64,000 nt of DNA, taken from positions 1,304,881 to 1,368,880 of the forward strand of contig NC_020175.2 in NCBI RefSeq assembly GCF_000224145.3, given 5' to 3'. This document shows, in pieces, positions 34,701 to 46,700 of the stretch. A program made the translations under genes and the position numbers. How positions within the stretch are numbered: the stretch's first letter is position 1; each line of letters opens with the position of its first letter. Under the pieces are notes generated by a model that was given only the letters and a program-made list of their open reading frames with translations, was not told the DNA's origin and searched no databases. Source of the DNA: Ciona intestinalis (lineage: Eukaryota; Chordata; Ascidiacea; Phlebobranchia; Cionidae).

Positions 34701-37700
34701 AAAAGTTGGTATATATTTTTTAAAGGGAGCTTTACAGCCATTTCAGCTTAAAGTTTCCTTGAATTTTAAGCCATTCCACTGTGGTATGAGTTCAAAAATC
34801 TTATCTCCTATTCGTTATGTTTACCATAATTCATACACCATGTTGTACCACAAACACATAAGTTTTGCAGCTTTAAACTACCTTGAATGCTGAAGGCTGC
34901 CGCCATTGTTTGTGCAATGGTTTTATACCTTTTATATTCTTCATATAACCATAGATTGTGTATCAATATACTTGATATTGTATGCTTCTATAGTTTCTTT
35001 TTACTGGTGGTTGTGCAATAGTTTTATATACCATCTATTTTATGTCGTTATGTGGGTATCATAATACTTCATGAAGCAAGCTGTGCTACAACCTTGGCTT
35101 TGAACTCCTGTGATCTTTGGGGCAATAGTTTCAACCTCTATTTTGTATGTAGTAGTATGTACTATAGTTCTATATCATGTAGTCAGTTGTTGAACACGTT
35201 AGTGGTCATATAGATCCTTTTTCGTCGAACAGTTGTTCTTGGCTTTGTTGTTGTTGCTGTTGTTGTTGCTGATGGGGCGATTATTTTCCGCACTTATCCT
35301 AATTCTTAATTCTAGCATTTTTCTTTATTCTCTTGATTGAAATCAAATCGTAATATATATTTATAATTTTTAGACTGAATTTTCAGATTTAAAACCGCAC
35401 GATGAGCGATTAATTAACGATTACTTTCCTCATGCACTTTACATAGCGGAAACACTGTCTGGAGTTTGGCGGGGAACGACGGCACGTATTATATATAAGA
35501 TAAGATTCTAAGAAATCCACACAACGATTCACGACTGAATCAAACTATTAGCATTTAAGTGGGGACGCATTAAATGCACTACTCTTAAACCGTATTATCA
35601 TTAATCGTAATTGAAACATTATTTTTAATTCAACACCATATGATTAATATTAACTTTTAACATTACCTAATTACTGCGTGATTACGGTTTGTCAAAATTC
35701 ATGAAAACAAACGTTTTTAAGCGCAACAACGTTAACTAGTGTAAGTTTACAATAAACACATGGTACAGGAGTTGTACAAAGTGTATTTACACATATTCTT
35801 TACCAATCACTCAATCCTCATACGTCATAAGTTTCATTAGTTATAATACATTATAATACATTCTGCCTACTGCTCCACAGTCACCAATGGCGACTAGAAC
35901 CCGTTTTGTTGGTTACTTCAGATTTTTTTTTGATCGAGCCCAGTCGACCGTTGTAGTAAAAGGATTAACTAATATAGCAGGGTGGGGGTAGATGGGACAC
36001 CTTTTCATTTTGTTTTCTCTTTTCATTTGGTAGTAAACAAAGAACATTTAATGAATTATAAAACCGTATCTTCACGACTTCCACAGACCGTTGTTAATTG
36101 TTTAAAACACGATCAGGCTATTTGGATAATATGTGTTAAAGGTGTCCCATCTTCCCCGACTCTACTATCTTATGCTAATTAGTTTAAAACGTGTTCATTC
36201 ATTAGATCTGTGATCTCTTGTTATTATACTGGATAGTAACACACCTTATGCTTCTACAGTTGGCTGAGTCTCTTGGTTTGGAAGCAGATGAATTAGAAGA
36301 CACATTTATCAACTTATTGGATTCCACGCCTATTATTCCTACTGTGAGTGGCAAACAAGAGATGGTTATATCAAATATTGGAGAACAGGTTGGTTTATGC
36401 CCACATATCTTAACTTAGTCAGTGTATATGAGAATCACAAGCAGCAAATTTAAGATAGCATCGGACAAGAGTATGCTGGGTGTTGAATATTTGCACTAAG
36501 CTTGTTAGTAAACTTTACATTAATCCACTAATTAGTAATAATATTAGTCATGCTCAAATATTTTTCAAAAAGGCAGCAATCGTATCTGTTTTATGCTGGG
36601 TAAATCGGTGTGCATTGGGTTGTTAAACATAGTCAGGTTCTTGTTTTTATATTTAGAAATCGTTAGTGCTGTGGATGTAAGTTTTATAGTTCCTAAATTC
36701 CCCTTTGGCTATATGCAAGATAACATAGTTCTATTCATGTACTTATATAAGAAATGTTTTCTAAATTTTTCAATTCTGTTTTAAAGGGGCATACTAACGA
36801 GAAATGAAAATTTGTATATGGATATATATGCTCAAATGTAACCTATAAGTACCACACCAAAGTTTTCCAAATCGATACGGTTTCTAACAAAATAGCGTAA
36901 AAAAACTCTGGAGTGAAAATTATTTGGGTGTTTCCACAATGCATGGGATTTCCCATAAGAAAAAAATTCACTCAACTTTGATTGTTTCTAAAATACTGAA
37001 GTTAATTCGAATTTTATTTTGGTATAATGAATGCTTCTTCTTAAAGAACGTATAAAAAAATTGTAAAACATACAGTACATAGAATTTGTTATGTTTTAGT
37101 TTTTCGATGGAACCTAGGTACATACCAGATTATGCTGACTCAGCTTATTTTTAAACCTAACGTAAATTACGAAAAAAAAAATTTTTATAAAATAATTGGT
37201 ACAGCAGGTACAAGTGAAACATGAACATTTTAATATAAAAAAAAAAATGCTAAAAATTAACTAATACGAAAAAAGGTCATTTTTTTACTTCAGCGGTTAA
37301 ATTTGCCGTTATAAAACTCATTTTTTAAAAGCTGTTTGTATTTTAAAACTTGTACCTTTAGGTCACATCTGAGCATACCTATTAATATATATATTTTGAT
37401 TTTTTCGTTGGTATGCCCCTTTAAAAACAACACTGTTAGTTTAGAATTAAGAAGCGGTTACAACTGCGGCTTTGGGGTATGTAGTGTAATTTTGTCCTTT
37501 GAAAATACCATGGTAGCTGTGTATTTCCAGGTATTTATAAAAGGAATGCTTTTCCCATTTTGAAATCGTCACTGGTTAAACCTGTGACCTGTATATAAGT
37601 TATGTGGTTTAAAATTCTACTGATGTTGTACATTGTATACCATAGTTCCATTCAAGTATTTATATAAGGATTGTTTTCCATTTTAGCCCCAGGTTTTGTG

Positions 37701-40700
37701 TGGTCATTGTATTTTGACAATAGTAGGTTGTGTTGTAAGTGTCACTTGGGCTTCGGGCAGGAAACCAGGTTTAATTCAGCCGTGGCCTGTTTGAAATTCC
37801 TTAGATGTCTTGCTGTGTACAGAGGTTTGGCTTTGTTGAGATTGCACGCACTTGTTCTTAGCTCTAAGTCCTCTCTGTGGGCCACATCTGGTTGTTTTGG
37901 TATTTCTTTTTAATTGACAATTTTTAAAACTTTCGACTAACCATTGCTTTTTTAAAAGTTTACATCATTCATGTCTCTCTGATTAGGTCACAGTATCACT
38001 GTATTTTGCTCTTTTTTTGTAGTGCTTAACCTTAACAATATGTTGTATTTGTGTGCTGAGCCATTAGCAAGTTTTGTCATGTAAACCCCCAATTGAAGCT
38101 TCAGTTAGTTTGCGGTGAAATTGTATCACCACGCACACTTTAATGCGATCATTTTTCATGTAAATCCTTAACCCTTGTCTGGTAACTGGTCTCAGGTGTC
38201 TGTTTTCTCTATATAGACTACATGAGTGAAGTCATAGGGTCACATATCAGGTTGCAGCTTTATTCTACATTGTACATGCTGAACCATGAAAGGGTATGAA
38301 GGACTGTAGTAAAAATATTAGAAATTTCGGTCTGGCACCCCGAAGGTGGCACCTCTACATTGAAAATATAGAAAACAATACGTACAAACAAAGACGTGTA
38401 AGTGTAAGAAAACGATATTTCACAGGCGCCAAGAAGAGCATATACTGTACACAAAATAACTTGGAAAACCTTTGCTTTATGGTGCGAATAATTGGATGAG
38501 GTTAAATTAATGCAGTGGTTCTTAACCTTGATGTCAATTAATTTTAAAGATTCATTAAAATGGTCTGTATTTGATAAATAAATAAAGAAAAAAAATATGC
38601 AGTAGCCTACTTAATTAAAAATTTTAGGGTAGTTTAAACAGTTGGCCATATAGTGTTGTGGAAAAGGGTTAAGAACCACTGCTTTAAATGCTGCTAATAC
38701 AAAACTGTTAGAAAGGCAAATGCTGATGTTTAATTAGTTTGCACAAAATGCTTCAGTTAGCAAGGCAGCCACAAACTGCTTTGTTATAGCATTCCTATGA
38801 TCATGGTAAACCACATAGCAAAGGGATGGAAGTTAAGTTTCATAAATAAAAAAATGAAAAGGTTACTTTCATTCATGAACAATAGATGGTTTTGTTAATA
38901 CTTCAGATTGTAAGCTTGAAATGTAAGCACTATAAACACAATGCTAGAATGGTAATGGAGGTAATAAATACACCTTTCACCATTGACTGTTGTTTGGTAT
39001 TTCACCAAATCAAACACATATTTTCATTGCAACAGCTGAACCATTACTTACGATTCACTGAGCTTAATTTACGCCATATAGACTGCAGCTTGCCAATTTA
39101 GCGTTTAAAATATATAGATCTATATAGAAACGAATATAAAATTACTTTTTATTGGAAATATACAAGTTCCTGTACACCATACATAATCGACAATCTTATA
39201 TGTGCTGTGCAGCTCTCATTAGAAAGTATATTCTGACACGAAGACGGTTATTGTTAGCATCCTGTTGTCCCTCATTTCACCCCTCCTGTTGTATGTGCTT
39301 ATATCAACTTTAACCATGTGCTCCGAGGGCCCTGTCAGCTCGCCAGTGAGCACAAGGTATGCCTGGGGTCGGTACATTGATGGCTGTCGAAGACTGAATG
39401 CGTTTTCCTCACCTTGTGCGATTTGGAAATGATACTGCTGTCTTCGCCGTCTTGGAGAGAATGATATTTTCAGAAGATTACTCGGCAGTTTGAGGCCAGT
39501 AGGGATATCAATATAATGGTAGCTAATACTCAATGATTGGGCTTTGCATTGAGCAAAAGTCTCATTATTAGAGGTCACACGCCTACATCTCTTTCTTCTG
39601 CAGATATTAGTTGTAATCTGTCGATACCGAAACTCATCCGTTCGCATAAGTTTCCTGTAGAAGTTGTTATCTGGGCAGGTTATCTGTTTCATACACTTGT
39701 GTCCTCCTCTTGTGTTAACACAAGTATCACTTGGCCCACAAACAGAAGCTCCACGGTCGCATTCATTGATATCGTTGCATGAGTAATCTAACTTGTCATA
39801 CCTGGGAAAGGAGTAAAATAGCTGGTAACATAAGTTACATATTCAAGTGATGTTAGTGGTCACATTACAGCAAGGCTGAGGGGGTGATATACCAATTGTT
39901 TTAAAAAATTTAAATGGAACACATACATTTTACACAACTTTGAAGTATGTATAACTCTGGTCTCATGACATGTAGTTCTTTTTGGTATAAAATTAAAGTA
40001 AACTATCCATACCCACTTTCAGTATGTAAGTCGTATTACATTTCCCATTTTACGACAACATACAACTTAGCAGACCATTTATTTTAAACCAATCTGGTTG
40101 TTTGGGTAATGGGAAACTTTGATCTATCTAAGTCCAATGACATAAAGACTTCACCTATCCATATATAAGGGAACCTACCCAACAGGGCATTCACATTCAA
40201 ATGCACCAGGTGTGTTCCTGCATCTCCACTGACATTTATTCCCCTCACCCAAGCTGCATTCCTGGTTGTCGACACATACACCTGTTAATCAATATCATTA
40301 AGTGGACATAATTTTTCGAATAATACCTCATTTCTCAGTACCAAGTCAGTAATTATGTATTTCCCATGAAGCAACTTAATTACTCGTGATTAACAAATAC
40401 CAAACACTTGATAAGGTTTATATTCAATTTCCTGTAACTGGTCAAGTGCTCTCTTGCTTATCTTGCTTTGAACTACTCCTCTTGCCACAATTACCGTGTT
40501 TCTATTTATAGCACAGCAAAAAGCGAGAGGCACACTTAACAGATTTGTTTAAGTGTTTCCGTATGGTTAATCACCTGTAGAAAATCTACTGAAAACAAAA
40601 CCCTTGAGGATATATTGGTTTTGCTTAACTTTGCCTTTATTTACAATGGTTTGAGTTAAGAGAGTAGGCAGGCCTACAGTGCAGTTTCTGCACTGCATTA

Positions 40701-43700
40701 ATCAGTAAACTTACAACCAATAAGTTGTTTCATTATATCCCTGCCTCCCCTGCATTATAATAAGTTTGGCGCCTATGGTTATCTTCAGCATTGGTATATC
40801 AGCTCACCTTGATGTTTAGTATATCCACGATGGCATCTACAGAAGTACGAGCCTTGTGTGTTGATGCATTCAGAATTCTCGCTACACATATCCAAGTCAC
40901 ATTCATTCACGTCCATACAGTATCTTCCATTAGTAGTGGGGTCCTTTGTAAATCCTCTATCGCATACACACTCATATGAACCAACTGTGTTTCTGCATGT
41001 CTCTCCCAGCGCTGTGAACAAAGTTAAATACCTTATTAGGTTGGTAGGCAATTGAGATCTACTTGTTGCAATTTCCATGCAGTAGTTGATGTTTTATAAG
41101 CTTAGATTTATGGAGTTCAAGACTACTTGTACCCCACCCATATGGTGCAGACCATTTTGGGCTTTAAAATGAGTTAACCGGCATAAATAAGTTGGTACAT
41201 TAGCGAACAATGCACTTGCTTTTATTCACCCTTAGGCCATGTCTACCTTTTGAATGCCTGTTGCAAATCATAAAGTTAAATAAACTAATTTAAATTCCAT
41301 CGTTACGCTGCGATAAGTGGTTAAGAGCTTCAACATGGAAGTGCCTAGAATTTACAGCATGTAACACAACTATGCTAAATGCATGGTAAATTACTACTCA
41401 ACGTTCAGGTCATTAAGTCCACCCCTAAAGACCAGCAATTCCATTCCAGTGATGTAATTCTTTGCTCACAATTAGGATGTTATTACTTGGCAAGTGTTGC
41501 GTGGTTAGTTGTCCCGGATTTATATTTATTTACACCATAACACCACTTTTGACCGTGAGCTATCTTAACTGTCTCGGAATTAATCCTTAGCAACAAGCAA
41601 CTATTCATATACATGAATACATGTATTGTTCATGTGTGGCTAGTGTCAGTATTAATACTTTTGACAGGAAATTGGATTAAATTTATACAAAAGAGAATTA
41701 TAGAGGATTTTACACAATATACTTTATGGAGTCCTAAAGTTTGAATTTTTAACTTTCTGTATCATTTTGCATTTTGCTTATGAACCTATTTTAGGAATGA
41801 CAAAGCCAGAATTAATTGGGATTTCTAGGCAAAGTATTGTATGGGCCCTTGCTTCAAAACTTTTTAGAATGTTTACACGAAAAACATAAAGTTTAACACA
41901 AGGTATTGTTAAAAGTCTATTCCTTGTGGTTCTATGCTTAAGGAATGTCAATATTTAATTTTCCTGAAAGATATTGCTTATAAAAATATACCTTGACACA
42001 TCCCTTGTGCGCATTCATCCGTATCCACACACGACCCGTCACCCGCATCAGAGTAACCCGCCTTACAACGACAGTGATAACTACCCCTGCTGTTAATACA
42101 GTACTGGTTTGAATCACATGGGGAATGAGTGCATTCGTTCACATCACGACAAAATCTTCCAATCTAAAGATGTAAAAATATTTTGTTACTAACAGTAACT
42201 TTTGCTACAAGAAATAATGTGAAATAATCGCGTTTCCCCTCATCTTGTAAATGTAAGAAAGGTTCATTTTATTCCATCGTTTCGTCTGACATTCGGCAAG
42301 ACTTCACCAGGGTGTACCAGGTTTAACCTGTAATGAAGTCTTGCATCGTGGCAGATAACACGTAGGAACAAAACTAACGTTAAAATAAGTTAAAATTGAT
42401 ACTTAGTACGCGAGACTTGCTATCCATCTTCATCTTTACATAAGTAGTAGCACTAGTAGGTATATGTATATAACATAATACTTCGTATGTTGCCTACCGC
42501 ATACCGATGTTACGTTTACAATGGTTTTAACTCAATACACCCCGAAGCTTTGCTTTATTTATCGAAGCTATTGTTCGAAATCCATTGAACCATAGACCCT
42601 GAAACCGCTCGCTATTTCGGCGTTGGTATTTACCTTTACCATGCCCGGTGAACAAAGGCAGTTGAATGATCCTATGGTGTTGATACACTTCTCCCCGTTG
42701 CCGCAATATCCCATTCCACATTCGTCAATATCGTTGCATACACCTGAAATGAAGGCTCTATATATAAACACCACACATTTATGTTGTGGTTCATATGTGA
42801 TCTAAAGCGCACAAACATAGCCATATGTTGTTCGGAATCGCACACCGTGCTGCTTATACAGACTGTCAAGTGTGTAAATGTTACACACGTCAACGTTTTA
42901 TGGTCCCGGCTTTGTCAGGGATATTTACAACCCATGCCTTGAAAAAAATAACTTTAACTTCGTTACAACACATACGCTTGCTCTACGCTCGAGGTTGTTT
43001 AATGTAAGTAATGTATTAAAATAAGTGCAGTCTATTGTTTGAGGTATATCGTATTGTGTTTTCATACCTTGATATTGCCTTGTTGATTTAAACACAGTTG
43101 TGAAACGACTTACCTGTGCGGGCGTCGAACCTGTACCCTCTCGGGCACACACAAAGGTAGCTTCCCCATAGATTCCTGCACACTTGTCCTATCTTACATG
43201 GCGCAAGTTCCGTGCATTCGTTGATGTCTGTACACCCCACGTTCTCTTGATACCTAAGCATAGGGATCGTTCAGTGCTGTGTATTATCTCGGCTTGCGGT
43301 CCACGATATTTGGAGTTCCCACGCATTTACTTCAAGATCAGGTTTATTACGTAGGTTGATGACCGCTATTATAATGTAGGCTAACGGGCAATTTAAATGC
43401 CTATTAAATCGCATCGCCCATTAAACTTACGGCTACTATATTGCACTAAAGCGTCGCCGAAATAGGTGACGAAACAGTTTATTTCGCCAAAACAGCGCCC
43501 GATGCTTAACGTCGCGCATTGGGATATGAATCGTCAATGTCAACAGTAAAGCATCTGCGTGTGAAATATGACATGTCGCCCACAGTGTTATGTGCTTTAC
43601 ATAAACAGAATATGAAAACAAAGCAATTGACACCACCACGTTGCTCCCAGGGGCCTTATAGAAAGTGGACGTCTTTGTTTTAACCCAAACACACGACCCT

Positions 43701-46700
43701 TGTTTGTTGCTTCGTGTTCAAGTGTTTGTAAACGCGTCAGGATCAGGTGTCGGCTTACTAACCATTGCGCCATCCGCTGCTATTGTTTTAATCCATTCAA
43801 CACTTTTGATTTACAACTTTCACACTCTGCCCTCGTATCAACTATTGTTCTTTAAATTAGTTTTCTAATTGATCCTCAATCAGTCACCACCATTGACAGT
43901 TCAATCATCAACAATCAATTGCTTGAACGCGGGAACCAACAACACTTAGTCTTAATCCTAAACCGGTTGCCCACAGAACGTATTTCTCATCGTTAGTAGA
44001 AATTTAACGACGCCATACATTACTTAAAGCGCAGATTGGTTAGCTTTCACCACGCTAATACTCTTAAATTCGACCCGTCTTCCAACACTGTCACGAAACA
44101 GTGTAACTTATTGGTATTGGTACCAGCATATATAAGCATACATTATCTTTCCGTAAACGTTAAGGCGCGTATGCTTTCTTATAAGATTAGTTATAATACC
44201 ACATACATTATTGCTTCTAGCATAAACTTGCGTGTGTTCACAATGTATATAACATCCAAGTTACCTGAACCCTTCATCGCATACGCCGTTCATGCTGTGG
44301 CCGGCTTGTACTTCAGTAGATCTTCCATGCTGTGCTCTAACCACCACACAGAGTAACATAAGCACAAAGCAACAAATCGACTTCATTATAACTTCATATA
44401 CACTCTTAACTATTTAAACGCAAAATCTGTAGAACCGCAAACAAACACATTAAACTCGCTATGCCAGCAACACAAAGACTCAGCGTCGTATCAAAGCGCC
44501 TTGAACGTTTAGCAAACAGCATAGCAGCACATAATACACCTCTCTCCACCACTTCGTTTCTCATACCACAGCAGCTCATCTGTCAAGTAATAAAACTTGA
44601 AATCCTTCCGTCCTTTAATCTCCTTAGTAAGCCCTCTAAGCTCTTTTCCAGGTGCTCAAGCGCTACCCTATTTTGACCAACTGTCCATGACAATAACAGC
44701 TATAAGAATGCGGGCCACAGTCGCGCTCTTTGAAGTTGATAGGCGAGCCTTCTTTCCTTCCTTCGTCGCCTCTTCCATGACAGCCATCAGCGACGGATAG
44801 TTTTAGTGCGTCTTTGCTAATATGTTGCCGTCGTAAGAGAGTCCGCTTAATTTGTTTGCTATGCTCTTTAATCCTTCGCGTAAATTTATTTTAGATGCTC
44901 CCTCTCTATGTACATGACAGCGCATAGACACGCAACAACTACACGAATTAATCTCCCGCCTATCGTTACCGCAATAGCTCCACCCTGTAATTCATAGCTC
45001 GGTTATTTTCACCAAGCTGACGTTCCAGCAGCTTCCATTAACTAGCGGTTGCGTGTTTCCAACAACGTCAAGACATCGCTCGCATATTTTCGCTTCCCCC
45101 CACAACCCGTAAACACGTCGACCGTTACGTCACACTATACTCAGTTACGTCACTGCTCCACATAAGTTTTCAAACCATGTCGCGAGAAGTGAAATCATGT
45201 TTTCCATCTTTGAAACAGAAATTGTTAAATCCAAATTCCCATTGTACCAGTCACGTATTTTTTCTGGTAGATTGGTACGCAGTCATCTCCGTTACTAGTT
45301 AACCGAATTGCTCTGTTACGGTTCGGTGAAAACGTAATTCTATAAGACGCACGTCCAAGCATTATACTAATCATGTCGCAGAAAATTATCCTCTGATAGA
45401 CAAAGTGTTGGAATAAAATAAACTTTTCTATACCACAGGTGACAAATAGGACAATTGGCAATGGTGTCTAGTAGCAGTAGTAACAAAGTATTATTTAAAG
45501 CCGACGTAGTAGTTTACGTTCATTTACGTAAGTCATCCGAGCGCTGGTGGTTGAAAATAAGTAATCTAGTACAGACATGGTACGCACTGTTTTATGTTGC
45601 CGCACTACGCAAGATTGCGTCTTCGTTTTAGTCTAGTTGATGAAATATTTTAAGTCGATGCTAGGTTTGAATTGCTTTGCTTTACATGTGCATGTCCACT
45701 ATACACTTGCATAGAAAAAAATGTTTCGTTTAAAATTGCAATCGAAAAAACACTACTATCATAAAAAAAATTAAACAAAGCGCCTAAAATAAAACGAATG
45801 CCTAGAATAAAGGAAACTGCCTGAAAAAATATTTATTTACCGCAATTAAGACCGCGCTAACTTGAACCATTACCCAAGCCTAGACATAAGCACTGCATAA
45901 TTCCCCCCTGAAATTAACCAAGCACCACTCCCTTTAAAACAAAGTTCCTAAAAATCTTTTCTGTCGGAAGTGGCTTACATAGGCAACCCCGGTTTCCTGT
46001 GCTAGTGGTCGACGAGACGCGGCGAACGAACCGACGCCCATCTAAAGCCAGGTTACTAAATTACGTTGGCCCGTGGGCGCCTTGTGTTGACGATACACAC
46101 CTAATCTTACTGTATTGATAATACCTTTGTATTTACAAATATAATCTCAAATTTAGCCCAGTACCCACAACCCCATTCCTTATCCCAGTTACAACTGTCT
46201 CTTTACAAGCGACACTCTACATAGCTCTGTATTTCCAAACATAATCCTAACTTCGCATTAACATTAAACTTATTGCGAAGAACTCATGGTTTTCCGTACA
46301 CTCACTCTACATAGCCAAGCAGTGCACGCTTTTGGCTTTCCTGCCCGGAAGGTGGTATACCCATGACCGAGCCACCATAAAAACAAATGAACCAAACGTA
46401 TTGGCTTTCCTCGGAAGCTCGTACGCGCAATTTGCCCAACATTGCTGCTCAATCACATGTCGATTGCTTGGCTGTTTTAATCTGTGCGTTGCATTTTCAT
46501 CTGACAAGGGATCAATAAAGAGCAGATGTTTGCTTTCTATAGTTTATTTATACCAGTAACCACTGTATACAAACATTACAAAGTGTCGTCCACTTACTAA
46601 ACTTCTCTATTTACAGGCGCAGACACTCGAAGATAGCACCACAAGCAAAGACAACCAAGGTATGTATATTGCTCTTAAACGACGAAATTTATATTAATTT

